Source: Xiphias gladius (lineage: Eukaryota; Chordata; Actinopteri; Istiophoriformes; Xiphiidae). Taken from it: a stretch of DNA of 64,000 nucleotides. This document shows positions 47,901 to 60,646 of this stretch, in pieces (position 1 is the stretch's first letter; the number at the start of each line of letters is the position of its first letter). The stretch is from the NCBI RefSeq assembly GCF_016859285.1, contig NC_053413.1, forward strand, positions 15,023,501 to 15,087,500, given 5' to 3'. Below the pieces are notes generated by a model. The model worked only from the letters and a program-made list of their open reading frames with translations, searched no databases and was not told the origin of the DNA. A program made the position numbers and the translations under genes.

Positions 47901-49700
47901 TGAATAGATGAACTGGCTACGAGAGGGAGACACATCGAGGGCGCGCAACGCTCGTAGCCGACAACCACCAGTGGTCATGTTAGCTTTTGTCCCAGCTTCT
48001 GTGTGAACCATGTAGATCTAAACATACAGTTGAACAGCAGTAAGTAAAAGGGGGGTCCCAGATAATGTCAGCAACCTCTGTAGCTGCAGATGAAACAAAT
48101 AAGGTACCATTGAAACAGTGGATATAATCAAACATTTATTTTGGATGACAGAAATCTTCAAAAATAAACTAAGATCTAGGGTTCAAAAGTTGCTTATGTT
48201 AGCAATCTCCACTTGAAAGATAAATGTATAATAATAATGACAGTTAAACATATGCCCTTTAATATTAACATCCCTAAGCACTGGCTTTTAAAGAGTGCTC
48301 ACCACTATAGGCCACTATAGCTGCCAATTCTCACATTGCATCATTAGTCGGCTAGGCCTATTTCATGCTTAATTGTGAGCCATCAATCCACCTATGGGGA
48401 CTACACTAATGCTCCACTTCTGTAACAAAAAACAAAAGTCAATTGGAAGATATGAGCCATTTGTCAAGTACATGACTCTCATGTGTAAAGAGCCTGAAAA
48501 CCCTGTAGAAATGAACAAGCAGTCTGAAACAGTGCCCGGTCTGTATTCCACCGCGGGTCTGTATTGTAGTGACAAACAAAAAAGATCATGCCTGTCTTTA
48601 GAGGGTTTCATTACACGTTTTCCTTTATAATTTTTATAAGTAGCACTTTTCAGAATTTCTTATTGTTGTATCATCGACTCAGATGTCGTATATTGTCCAA
48701 ATTTAACGCACTGTGTGGCTTATGTCTGTAGTGAGAAACGGCTCTAGTGAGTCACATGGACACACTGTCATGACTGTTCACATATGGTGACGAGAGCTGT
48801 GTGCATGTCTGTGCAAATTTGCATGTGTTGTATAATTTGGATTTGGAGGGGGAATATGCACTAGTACATGTAATTTGGTTTGCAATGGCCTCCACCGTTA
48901 AGGTTGTTCTGTTTCCGTACACTGCTGATGGGTTTTAGGTCATGAAAGTGGCTGCAGTGGCTACAGTTTTAGTTAGTTTAGTTACAGAAAAAAATCAATA
49001 ATTACATCTGATCATTTAACTATGAAAAAAATGTGTAAATCATCTACAGCCCTAAAACCCCATCAACCACAGCCAGTGACCTATTTAAGAAATGTAAGTT
49101 TTGATTTCACGTCCACTTACATGTTTATATTATACAAAATGTTCAAATTTTATTGCATTACATTATACTATACATTAAAAAAACTAAGGCTCACGCAATT
49201 CATTTTACTGTACAATACTGCACGCATTACGAGCCTTAATGAGCTATAAATAAGTGACCATAAGTATTATTGTCATTAGTATCAGTAGTAATGACCTAGT
49301 GCTAACTTTATTGCAGTCTAGTAGCTGACTGAGAGTTTGAAACATCCCTACATTTCCGGATGATAGTGTTGAGAACAAGCTTGAGCAAAGGAGATGCAGC
49401 TTTAAATAAAATACGGAAACCACTACCATATCTGGCACTTGCCTTCACAATAAGGGCGTAGCATATTCTAATATCAACACAGCGCGAGAAAAATGGGAAT
49501 TTCCCTCATAGACAGCTTTACACATTCAAGTATATTTATCTGACCACAAAAGAGCCCACAAACTCCGTATGTCGTGTTAAATTTAAGCGTTTTAGCCGGA
49601 CTGGACCTCTTATTTTGACAGCGGCGAGGCGGCTTTTCCTACAGACCCACACAGAGCTTGTTCGTCAGAGAAGACGCTCTTCTGAGGTCACTGAGTCCCG
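47901..49700. other. Intergenic between hes6 and itm2c
   Basis: AT-rich divergent intergenic region between the 5' ends of hes6 (minus) and itm2c (plus). The open frames are short and without recognisable homology. No RNA gene was seen. Confidence 0.55.
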
Positions 49701-49721
49701 GGGGCGAGACTTGTCCGCTGC

Positions 49722-49728
49722 TATATAA
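49722..49728 (+). promoter_or_regulatory. itm2c: itm2c TATA box
   Basis: TATATAA lies 84 bases before the itm2c ATG in a locally GC-rich sequence. A start site near 49,750 would leave a 5' UTR of roughly 50 bases with no intervening intron. Confidence 0.6.
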
Positions 49729-49805
49729 TCTCCGCGGCTCAGTGGAAGAAACCATCGAACTGAATCAGAAACGAGACAAAGCAAACATACACCGAACAAA
49801 CAAAC

Positions 49806-52800
49806 ATGGTGAAGATCACTTTCCAGCCAGTTACGGCGGAGAAGCCTGAGAAAGAGCGCGATGGAGACAAGATCATTATACCTCAGGCTCACGTGAGTTT
49901 GCTCACTTTGTCTTTCTTTCTTTCATGGCATTTGTCTTGTGTCTCAGTGCCGTGTAGTAGCCTTTGCTCCTTTTGCATATGGCTATAGTTAAACTCTTTA
50001 TTCTTACGTGTGATATTTGATTTGTCTGTTCATCCATCATAATGTCACTTGATGGAATTTAATTTTATACTGGTAAAACATGGAGTTTTTAATTATGCAA
50101 AAAACCTTATATATATGAACAAAAACTATACTCTTTATGCAACTGAGTAGATGAAAATAACACCACATACTGCACTTTATATTCCTGCTTTTTGCCGGTG
50201 CAGCTATGACAGGACAATATATTATTAATAATATTCTCTGAGTAAAAAAAAATATTGTGGGATAATGTTACAATAACAAAGGGACAGACACAACATTGCA
50301 GACCATCCCAGTCCGGCCCGGGGATGTTGACGATTACGTCACCTTGTTTGGCCACCGCGAGGACACACTGCAGATGGTTGTCCAGTGTGTGCTTTCAGCA
50401 GAATATGACACTGCCACTCTTAAGTGGTTCATGAAGTATTCATATAGAAAAGACGAAGCTCCCCTTTTCTCTGGATAAGCGGCAGGTGTGGAAATAGCCG
50501 AAGTAGCCTTCTTTTGTTGATAGGAGAAAACCACAGAGCTATCAGATGCGGTCACTGCAGCAGTCTATGACGTGACGAGGTGTTACACCACGTGAAGCAT
50601 TAATTTAGCGCCTGAGCCTATGAGAGAGAGAGAGTGGTAACCCAGGATTACTGCGTGTTGTATATAAACAGTGGATATGGTCAGAGGGTAGTTTAGCTTT
50701 TTAGTCTAATAATTAAAAGTCAAAGTGAGAAAAGATATGGACAAATACTTCAGTTTTACTACATTTTACCCTTCCCTGTGTCGTTGGAATAGGATATAGA
50801 GAAACAATTCAGTATTCATATAAAGGACCAGGGGGGGTTCAGAAAGGAACTGAACATCTCAATGTGTTACACTGCCAACAGATGCCCTGAACCTAATCTG
50901 CAACATGGCGGCTCGCAGGTCCTAAGTTTTCAGGCTCCAGTTCTCTAACACAGGGCTCAACCAGTGTTAGAACATTTCGAACAGAATGAAACTTTGCTTT
51001 ACAGTGGATAGATAGATTAATAAACAGACAGACAGACAGAGTAGTTTATTGTGCATATGAGGTTATCTTGACTGTTCAAGCAACTCTTAAATTAGCCTGA
51101 ACATGTTATCTCTGAGTTGGATTTGTAGAATGGCTTAAACCTGAATTAACTGTTTAAGAAGTCAGGCTTGTATCAGTAAGTCCAGCTTTTCTTAGCCTCC
51201 CTTCTGGACTACCTCCCAAGAGTTATACATAATTAGATATCTGGCACATAATGGATGTGTGCCTGTCTAAGCCTCATCCTTTTTTCCCAACACTCTGTTC
51301 ACAGTGAATAGCCCTTGATGACGCATCCATCACTTCTGAAAACACATTTTTTTTCTCCTGTTTGTTACGTCAACATAATTATAACACATCATCTCAAAGG
51401 CTGTGTCGACTCTGATTGGTTGTGAAAGTAGGCTAGGCGTCAGAGCCAATGTGTGTAGATCTATTAATATGTCCACCTCTGCTGAGGGACTCCTGCTCCG
51501 CGTAATTGTTCTCATTTTGACTCCCACTTAGGGCACTAGAGAACTAACTGCAAATATGGAGCGTGGAAGTAGGCCTCTAAGAATAGACCCAGACGGCCAC
51601 GTGCCAGCATCTTCGTCAGAGCCTGGCACAATCTGCTCTCCTGCTTCCGCTCTCCATAGCAACAGTAGTAGGGAGAGACAGCAGATTGACTGAGAGACTG
51701 TGGGTGGGCATCTGGCATGCCTCATTCCAGTCAGTCCAATGTCTACCAGATCTTCTCGCTTGACTAACGACATGGCAACCGCCTCTTTTCATAATTAACT
51801 CTGTTACGATTTGGACTTTGAGCAGGAAAACATGGCAGTGTGAGAGGACATTACGCCCACTGATACTCCATCATAGAGCTGGATATGACTAATTTCAAGT
51901 TACTTACTAAGCTGTAGTACCAATATTCCTCCTAAAATGTCTCTTCAGTTGCGGTAGTCTTTGCTAGAATTGGGAAAAAAAAAAAAAACCCTGTACATTT
52001 TAACTAAATACTATGCAATACCATGCCAAAAGATCCAGGTTAAGTTTTCACCACAAGCTCCTAGCTAACAGGCTCACTTTACCTTGTTGACCTTGACTTG
52101 CCCTCTGACCAAACAGTTTTTTCTCTTTACAGGAGCAGCTGGTTCTTCCTGTCAGGCCCAAGAAGACATTTCCAACTGGCCTGTGCTGCCTCACCTTTGG
52201 TCTGGTGGTTTTCATGTCAGGACTGGTGTTGGCCTCCGTCTACATCTATCGCTATTACTTTATACCTCAGGTCAGTTCACCCTACCTCCCTCGTCTTACC
52301 TCACCAACAGTACAGAATATAAAAAGCTTTTTACTCATGCTAACTCAGCTCTGTTGCGTCCCATTAGCAGATCCCAGAGGACAGCTTGTTCCACTGCCGG
52401 GTTGTCTATGAGGACTCTGTGTACGCTCCTCTGAGGGGGCGGCAAGAACTGGAGGAGAATGTCGGCATCTACCTTGACGATAACTACGAACAGATCAGCG
52501 TACCTGTGCCACACTTTGGAGGCAGTGACCCCGCTGATATCATCCACGACTTTCAGAGGGTAGGTTAAGCCATCTGTATGTTAACTGGTTTCCTCTCTTT
52601 AACATGGCTCTGGTTTTAACCTTTTTTTTTTTTTTTTTAATTTCTTCCAGGGCCTGACAGCTTATCATGACATTGCTTTGGACAAATGCTACATCACTGA
52701 GCTGAACACGACCTTGGTGATGCCTCCACGTAACCTGTGGGAGCTGCTCGTCAATGTCAAGGTGAAGCACTCACTCACTCACTGCATCCACTGTTAATGT

Positions 52801-53894
52801 CATTGGTGAAGCTGTCATAAAAGCATTGTAAGAGATAAATGGCTGTCTGAGAGAGTGAAGGACAGAGTGTTCCCATCTTCCTGCCTGCAGTGTTCCTCCC
52901 ACAAACAGATCGACTGAGTGATTCATGTTTGTCTCTTTGCCACAGAGAGGGACGTACCTTCCGCAGACTTACATCATCCAGGAGGAGATGGTGGTGACAG
53001 GGAGGGTGAGGAACATGAGACAGCTGGGCCCATTCATCCACAGGCTCTGCTACGGCAAAGAAACCTACCGCCTCAGACGCCGTAACCAGCGCCGACGTGA
53101 GTACACACGTTCATTTCCTTTTCCAGTCTATTCAGGCAATATGAGATGCTAAAATATGAGTGATGAGTGTGGGGATTAACTTCCGCTAATTTATCACCCT
53201 CTTTCACACCGACTCTTGTGAGATGTTGAGTCATGTGATGTGTTCTGGGTCACTGTGATTTCTCTGCACCCAAGAAGGAAAGTATTCCTCCAGTGAGTCA
53301 CAGGGAATCCGTTGTTCAGTTTTTGTGTGTAGGAGCAAACTGAGAGTGAGTGACCGTGCAGAAAACAAATACCACAAGGACCCAAAAAGGGGCTTCCTTG
53401 TGAATATTTCAGGTAGTGTGTCTGCAGTGTAAACTCCTCCTCTAACAGCCTGGCAGCCTGATTATCATGTGTGCGTGTGTGTCTGTGTGTGCGTGTGGGC
53501 ACCGCCTGGGAACTTCCTGCTATGTGAGTCACTTGTAGTGCCGTGGACACACCACACACTGTGGAGGTGGTAGTGATGTGCATGAGTGATATCTCTTTCG
53601 TTGCTGCCTTTGATTGGAGCGAGAGCTTTAGAAATGATGCAACAAACTTCCCCTGAGTACATATATGGATGTGATCAGAGGGAATCACTTCTGCTGATTC
53701 AAAATGGATAATGTAGGCGTGATAGCTGTAAAACTAACACAGACACTGCAAGCCTCAACTTTCAGCACTTATCAGATTTTCTAAACGTGTCTTCTCTTCC
53801 AGGTATCGAGAGGCGCGAGACAAAGAAGTGCCACAGCATCCGTCACTTTGAGAACACGTTTGTGGTTGAGACCGTCATCTGCGACAAGGTCTAA
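49806..53894 (+). CDS. itm2c: Integral membrane protein 2C (BRI3), BRICHOS family
   Basis: ITM2C is a type II membrane protein of the BRI family, found in the secretory pathway and brain-enriched in mammals, where it can restrain APP processing. Coding exons are 49806-49892, 52133-52270, 52371-52559, 52651-52761, 52946-53096 and 53803-53894. The phases join to 768 nt (255 aa). MVKITFQP is the family start. Residues 45-67 form the single membrane segment (LTFGLVVFMSGLVLASVYIY). The BRICHOS domain (about 125-220) carries SVPVPHFGGSDPADIIHDFQ, Cys151 and Cys210 for its conserved disulfide, and an N-glycosylation site at Asn157 (NTT). RIERR (226-230) is the proprotein-convertase site, releasing a 25-residue peptide (231-255) with Cys235 and Cys252. 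ITM2C is favoured over ITM2A/B by VYIYRY, DPADIIHDFQRGLTAYHDI and RGTYLPQTYIIQEEMVV. The protein is slightly shorter than human ITM2C (267 aa). Confidence 0.95.
49893..52132 (+). other. itm2c: First itm2c intron
   Basis: This 2.2-kb intron has no recognisable gene. It contains GATA/CAGA simple tracts near 51,007-51,040 and a poly(A) at about 51,976-51,988. The acceptor is CTCTTTACAG before 52,133. Confidence 0.7.
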
Positions 53895-55020
53895 ATCTGA
53901 GGTGGAAATCACAGCCATCCAACACTGAAGCCAATTTCAAACCATACCTCTTGAATTATTTAGGCTTTTAACTGCACTTTAAGAGCAAGTATTTGTCCAA
54001 CAGTCTCAGTTCTATTTTTTTTCGTCTCAAGTTGGAATACTCTTTTATTGTTCACGTACAATGTTAATGTCTTTTTTATTCAGATAGTCTGTATATTTGG
54101 ATGATGTTATAAATGTCTTTGGATATATCTGTAGCTTGTCACGTTGTGCAAAAGAAGTTCATGTGTGTCAGTTTGTGACATTTTCATAGGAGGACTTGAT
54201 TTGATTCTATTTTTGACTTGTCCTTATTATTTAGTAACCCAGTGCACTGTGGGTAATGGCAAGGATACTTGGAAGCTGCTTGCACTGTGCATTCGTGTGA
54301 ATATTTGTTTCTTGGTTGTAATATAATTTCGTTTGAATGTCGGAAAATGGCAAAACATACCTCATGTAGTTTAGACGTTTCTTTGCTGGTTTTTATCATT
54401 AATGAATGGTGTATATAACTTTGATTTGTTCCTAAGCAATATATACTGTAAATTGATTTTCTTCTGGATTTCATATTGCTACATGCATAGATTTTTATCT
54501 GAAATCGACTTGTTTTGTGAATGGTCATTTCTTTATTGTTTGTCTCTATATTTCCTTTGATATCACACTTTCCTACTCCTTGGATATAAACGGCTTTAGA
54601 CTGTAATTAGTAGCAGTGCTTTAGAGGGACAAAAGGAACCAAAGTCTGCAGTCAGCGATGCTATGCTTGGTGTTAAGGATATACAAAATATTTAGAAAGA
54701 ATGCTTCATTGTCTAGATCACTTACTGTAGATGATATCAAAGGCTAAAACTCTCTTCCTCCTCTTCACTTGGATTTGCCTGTTGTCTTCAGTTCTTGCCA
54801 GTTCCCAATCCTTCCTATCTTACCAATATTATCTCTACAATGTTGATTCGTCCCCAACATTTCGAAAAGATTTGGGGCTGTCTTTCTAATGTGCAACCTG
54901 GAGCAAATCAGTCTCTGTTGAGAGAGACCTGTGATATGTGCTCATATTTCATCGTCTTGGATACCTTATTTCGCTGTACAATCAATTTTTCTTGTAATAT
55001 CTTGCTGCTTTAAGAATAAA
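53895..55020 (+). other. itm2c: itm2c 3' UTR
   Basis: About 1.1 kb of T-rich non-coding sequence runs from the stop to a clear AATAAA at 55,015-55,020. GT-rich TTTTTGTGTGTTTTG lies shortly after it, fitting a cleavage and polyadenylation site near 55,035. A long 3' UTR is usual in this gene family. Confidence 0.6.
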
Positions 55021-57622
55021 TGATCAAACTTTTTTTGTGTGTTTTGTATGTCAATCCGTAACAGACTCAGTAAAACATACACATCATAAATCTGCAAATT
55101 ATGGGTTAGAATAATTGTAGATTATGGCACCAATACTCCAACATAAACACTGTAAAATTGAGCTAGCCTTTAGAAACGGAAACAAAAACTTTATTTTTCC
55201 TTTGTGAACTTGAAGTTTGTAAAAATAAACGTAATGTAACACGCAACTTTGATCATTTCATTTTCATTTCATTACATATGCTTTCAGCTATGGATGACTG
55301 TTTCTACTGAACAGAAAACTGCAGCTTCATCATGGTAAAAGTCACATCAAACACATAATTGGTTGCGGTAAGTTATATTTCACTTTAAAAGGGAAGAGGA
55401 AGATTTGATTTCAAAATTAATGCCATGAAAATATAAAAGTTGAGTAAAAAAGTTGTCATTTCTGTAATTTTTTTCAGATGTCAAATTGATCCATGAGTTA
55501 ATGTTTCATGATGTCAAGTTGAGCTTTAACTTTCAGAACAGACATACTGTAAGCCATATAAGTGAAGCTAACAAAAAAAAATACAAACAAAATATACAGT
55601 ATCCTCCTGTCAAGGGCTTTGCTCTGATAAATACTCAGTCTACATTTATATCATTGTGTTTTTGTCTGGGTTTATTTTATAGACCAGACAGACAAACTAT
55701 GCAGGTCAGCTCAAGAAGCTCCATGAGACAAAACAAATTTCATTTCAAAAAAATAATTATATCACAACAACAGAAAAAGAAATTAAAGTAACAGAAACTG
55801 AACAGAATATGGTACAAACAAATAACATTGAAAACCAACAAAGAGGAGCCTTGTGCAAAAATGATAGTATCAAGTAACAAATAATGCAAGTAAAACATAC
55901 GTGACAGTTTCATGTCTTGTTTCTGGTTTTTGAAGGGAGCTTTTCGCAAACTATATTATATCATAAAAGCAGCATAATGTACAGTAAATCCCCAATCGAC
56001 CCCTAGACTTTCACTGCTACCACAAAGTGACTGTTCAACCGGAGCAAAATACGGCCGGGGCTAGCTTAATGTGCTTCATGTACAGCTTTCCAGTTGGGTT
56101 CAGCTTTGACTGTATGAATCACGTCCCCCTGTAAACATACTAATATTGAAACAGTCCTATCAACAGTTATAATTATGTTATTAAATTATGTCATTAAAAT
56201 AAAATAAATTCACTTAAAAAGTACATATGAAAAATCTATTTACATATTTCATGACCAACAGTGTGTCATTTATCTACATTGTGATCATTGTAAGGAGGTT
56301 TTAAGTAAGAAAAAAGTTATACTAAAACACAGTTTCTATTCATAAAACTTTTAGCAGAAATTCTGTCCACTTACTTCCCTTGTCTTGTATATTAGGATTA
56401 TGTGTTAAGTATAATCCTCCTGAATATTTTTTTAGATTAAAAAGGTTAGGGATACATTTAAAATCTAAACAAATAGAAGTTCTTTGTCACTCAGAATTTA
56501 TATATATATATATATACACATACACACACACACACACACATACATATAAGGATTTAGAGGACGGATACATAAATGTAACTTATTCTTATTCTACTTCTTC
56601 TTATTCTACTTCTTCTATTCTAAAAAATAAACACATTTATGGGTTAAATATATTTCTGATGAAAGACATAAGTCACAATGTGCTGAAGAACACACTATGG
56701 AAAAAGTCAACAATTAAGATAAAATGCCCTTAAGTATCATCTAAGTTTTTTTAAAATCTGTTGTTATCAAGCTAGTAATCATATATGATAAAAAAAATAA
56801 CGAATTAAAGGCATGAATTAAATTCATGCCTTTTTAAGATCCCAACTGGTTGCTGTTGGTGTTTGTGAGATTTAAAGATTATCATTTATGAATATACTAG
56901 ATAACTGAATTTGGAAATTTATATTTGAATTAATATGTAATTAATAATTAATTTACTTGCTTCAGTTTTAGTTATTTACAAGTTTCAATGTTACTTTTTA
57001 TGTAAATCTTTATTTTATATATGAGAGATGCTATATAAATAAAACCTATTATTATTATCATAATTAGTTGAGTCTTCTAAGAAGTTTTATAATTTGCTAA
57101 CTGTATCTATTGAACCAAATTAGCCCGAAGTGTATCGGCCTTAAAATCATTCATACCCCGCGTCAGATTCTGATTGCCACTGTGTAGGACTGAGGACAAG
57201 ATGAGAGTACTTCGAGCAGTTTTACAAGCTCGTCGCTGAAATCGTTCTAGAAACATGTCACATTATGGCTGGTTGGTGGATTTTCTTTTTGCAGCCTACA
57301 TTTGGGTATCGGAACTCTTTGAGGTTACAGAGGTGCCTGCTCGCTTCCTGTCACTGGACCAAAATATGTATCATTGTTTTCAGATCTTATCCTATACAGC
57401 ATTTTAACCTAACTCTCAGTTCTATGCTTAATTGAAATTGCACTCCGACCTGCTTCACTGCCAACCCCTTTCTCTCAGTGCATGCCAAACTTGTGCATCA
57501 ACTACTGGCTCTTCTTTAGTTTCACTGCACTGCTAAAACTCAAGAAACCAGATCTTGGATTCGTCGCCAGTGGTGCTCTGAGGACAAATTATATTTGAAC
57601 TTGAACTGTCTTTGTCTCATGT
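55021..57622. other. Intergenic and gpr55 3' flank
   Basis: Very AT-rich sequence with a (TA)n(CA)n tract at about 56,497-56,545, a TTCTTATTCTAC tandem near 56,580-56,620 and a perfect short palindrome at 56,807-56,833. No gene was recognised. A minus-strand AATAAA (forward TTTATT) at 57,009-57,014 could end the gpr55 transcript. Confidence 0.5.
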
Positions 57623-59815
57623 TCAGACCTCTGAAGTGCTGAAAGTGGCTCTCCTATGGCTGAACATTGACACCCTGAAGGTGTGTTTGGTGCTCCTGAC
57701 CTCATGGGCGATGAAGTAGTAGCACAGAGCGTCCAGACAGCAGGTGATGTTGGACAGACACATAGCTACCTGTATGAACAGGCTGATCCTGGTCTTGGAG
57801 CCGCAGTCTTGAATCACTCCTTGGTGCACCTGGGATTATTTGAAGGACAAGAGGAACATTAGTATACCATCCTGCCAACATGTATGAGAATAATGGTTTT
57901 TAAAGTGTTACGGTAACACCAGAGGTAACACAACAGGGGACTCTGCTGTTTTTCATGTTCTAATCATTTGAATAAATTCTATACCCACCATCTCAGTGTC
58001 AGGGCTATAAGTACTGTATACCAGTGAGTACACAGAGGTATCAGGGTTTAAACAACCAGTTATTGTTTGTGGCTTTCAATTGTGGTGACAAAAAGATGCT
58101 AGAAAAGTCAGTGATTAATTTCCGAATTGATGCGTCGGCGTCAGTATGTCTGATCTAGAACAGCTATATAGAATTGTATAGCCTTTTTGTGGTTGAAATA
58201 AAATGATAACAGATGCCATATTTGATTAAAAAAAAATTAAAAAATACAAGTACATAATACAAATTGATCATATACCTCACCATCCTCTTGTTTCAAAGTA
58301 GCTGCTTTCTTTTCTTCTATGCACATATTTTTTTTATAAAATTAAAATGAAAAAATAAGACCGTGAGTCATTTAAATGTGTCTAATAGAGATCAAATAGT
58401 TTAACCATAAGTTTACTGGCTTGTCATTTTCCTAGCCAAGCCAGGTCAAAAATAGTTATTATTCATGATAGACCTCAGTATTTCTAAAATCCTGGTGACA
58501 GCCCCGTCGCTTATGCCTGTTGCTATAAAAGTTAAGCAGCTTGTTTGATTCAGTATATAAAATTAGGGAGGAAGCACTACTTCTGACAGTCTGAAAGTCA
58601 TTTAGCACAAAGCAGGTGCTCCTGATAAATGGCAAATACTGTCCATGAAAAAAAAAAAAAAAAAAAACACAGCACACTGCTGAGGTGATATTTTTCGGGA
58701 ATCTTTTCCTTTTTTTGTGGACCTGATGTAAAATAAGATAGTCAGTCATTTAGGTCATTTGTCAATTTAATAAAAAAAAGAAATTAGGATTATTAGACAC
58801 TGCTTGATACATTTTTTGTGGATATATTGTATTTAGGAATGAAACCCTGCATTTGTTGAGTCAACATGGGTGATAAGTCATTACAGTGGTCAGAAAAAAT
58901 GTAAATTCAAATATCTACAATTCCATGACAACAGGGCAAAACCCAATCTGCCGATGAAGAAAAGCTACAAAATGGACCTTGAGGTGAGATTGTTTCGTCA
59001 CTTTTATTTGTTATTGACTTTAACCCGTTTCACTCTGTTCACCTTAGAGTTGATTGTACTTAAAATGAACTTGCAGCTTGTCTCACCAGGAACTGCAGGA
59101 AGATGGCGAAGTGGCTTGGGGTGAAAGGCACCAGGAAGGCACTCAGACTGCTGTAGATGATCTTCACACAGGCCCGACTCTGAGGGCTGTGCTGGCCAGA
59201 TTGCTTCAGCACCCAGATGGTTTTGACCGAACAGTAAATCACCACCAGCGCAGGCACCAGGAACCCAAAGACCTGCAGACAGATGATCACTGGAGGGCTC
59301 CAGCCTTTCTCTGAAAAGCTGTGGAAACAGTGGAATTCTTTTGGCCTGCCCTCCCTGAAGCAGTGGATGGTTGGAGAGATCACTGCCAACACCAGAAGCC
59401 ACACCCCAATGCAGGTCTTCAGAGCCGCTTTGGGTGAACGCAGCTGCTTGGCTTTGAACGGGTGACAGATAGCCACCCATCGGTCCACAGCTATACACAT
59501 GATGGTGTAGATGCTGCCATATATCCCAACAAAATACAGGCTTTCCAAGACTGAACAGAGAGGCTGGAGGTAGGCAGGCCAGAGGTGATTAGTCGCATGC
59601 ATTTTGAAGGGAAGAGGGAAGAGGAGGAGCAGGTCCATCAGAGCCAAGCTGGTCATGTATATAGTTGACTCCGTCCATTTTCGCAGAAAGATGCAGAACA
59701 CCAGCAGCGCTACAACATTCAGGATCAGACCAAAAAGGAAAATGGGAATGTAGATGACCAGCTCCAAATATCTCATCAGGTGGTCCACCTCTTCAAATGA
59801 ACAGTTGCTTGTCAT
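57623..59815 (-). CDS. gpr55: GPR55-type G-protein-coupled receptor
   Basis: This is a class A delta-branch receptor. GPR55 in mammals responds to lysophosphatidylinositol and some cannabinoids, coupling mainly to G12/13 and Gq. Two coding exons on the minus strand, 59815-59087 and 57829-57623, join CTG|GTG in phase 0 to give 311 aa (human 319). Seven helices are visible. Key positions are Asn33 (TM1), Asp61 in LALMD (TM2), Cys87 (TM3) with Cys163 (ECL2), DRW at 111-113 in place of DRY, Trp139 (TM4), Pro189 (TM5), Pro233 (TM6) and DALCY at 276-280 in place of NPxxY. The splice-spanning FLQFLV, ESLYFVGIYGS, LRSPKA and CLDALCYYF favour GPR55 over GPR35. An acceptor TTTTCCTGCAG just before 59,822 shows that an untranslated 5' exon lies upstream. 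The neighbour itm2c is convergent, as in human. Confidence 0.9.
57830..59086 (-). other. gpr55: gpr55 coding-sequence intron
   Basis: This 1.26-kb intron lies between the TM6 and TM7 exons. The donor is CTG|GTGAGA and the acceptor AATAATCCCAG|GTG. A homopolymer lies at about 58,651-58,669. No other feature was seen. Confidence 0.85.
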
Positions 59816-59822
59816 GGTGTCA

Positions 59823-60490
59823 CTGCAGGAAAATAGTTTGATTTCATTGATTTCAACAGCTCTGCCAAGATTTAAAAGCCAAGTTTAAGTTATGAAAATG
59901 TCTGTGAAATGAAGCTCAATTTCCTGTCATTACTCTTGGTTTCAACACAGAGACATATGTAAGATACGTCACTGTACTAAGCCTTTTGAAACCTCTTAGT
60001 TGTGTGGGTACAAGAGCTGTGAACTTTTTTGTTACTGCTTTCTGAGGTAGAGGCCAAAGACAACAAGACAGTATATTGTATATATTATGTTAAATCACAT
60101 TCTCTTTATGCTCAATGCATGTTTAAATTAGAAGCAATAAGTCGGGTTAGGTTGAAGTAAACTGGTAAACTATTTGAAACTTTAATGCAATTGGAAGTTG
60201 CCTACTTTTGGAAGTAAATAGCACAATCTTGATAAGGATCTGAGTGTTTAGTGACTGAAACACAATTTAATACAAAGAATCATTTCTTTCTCTGAGTTAC
60301 TCTGCAGCCGTCACTGGAGGCATATGTCAGATTAAACTAAAATATATCTCTGAGCTGTATGGCTGTGATCTAGGTTATCAAAATTGTCTACTACATTTCG
60401 GCATGTTAAAAATTACATAGACAGCCGGCAAACTTACGTACTGTACATTTGTGTTGTTGGCTATACAGGTGCCTCCTCACAGCGATCAAG
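59823..60490. other. gpr55 upstream region, no gene seen
   Basis: AT-rich sequence that should contain or lead to the untranslated first exon of gpr55. That exon cannot be located from sequence alone. Confidence 0.45.
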
Positions 60491-60497
60491 ATTACAA

Positions 60498-60646
60498 GCC
60501 AGACCTTCAGGGTAATTTAGTGAATTTCTTTTGAAAATATTTGAGTTTATATATACATACGTACATAATTACATATATACATATATATATTATATAAACT
60601 CAAATATTTACAAAAGAAATTCCTTAAATTACTCTGAAGCTCTGGC
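60498..60646. repeat. MITE-like long palindrome
   Basis: Arms of about 54 bases are imperfect inverted copies. The left arm begins GCCAGACCTTCAGGGTAATT and the right arm ends AATTACTCTGAAGCTCTGGC. The arms meet around a TA/ATAC-rich centre. The structure fits a foldback element. Confidence 0.7.

Noticed and set aside
50296..50478. 60-codon frame in itm2c intron 1
   Set aside because: It has no homology and no in-phase splice connection with the itm2c exons, which already join perfectly.
57623..59815. GPR35 as alternative identity for the receptor
   Set aside because: Motifs such as FLQFLV, ESLYFV, LRSP and CLDxxCYYF, and the position beside itm2c, fit GPR55 better. GPR35 is not excluded absolutely without a tree.
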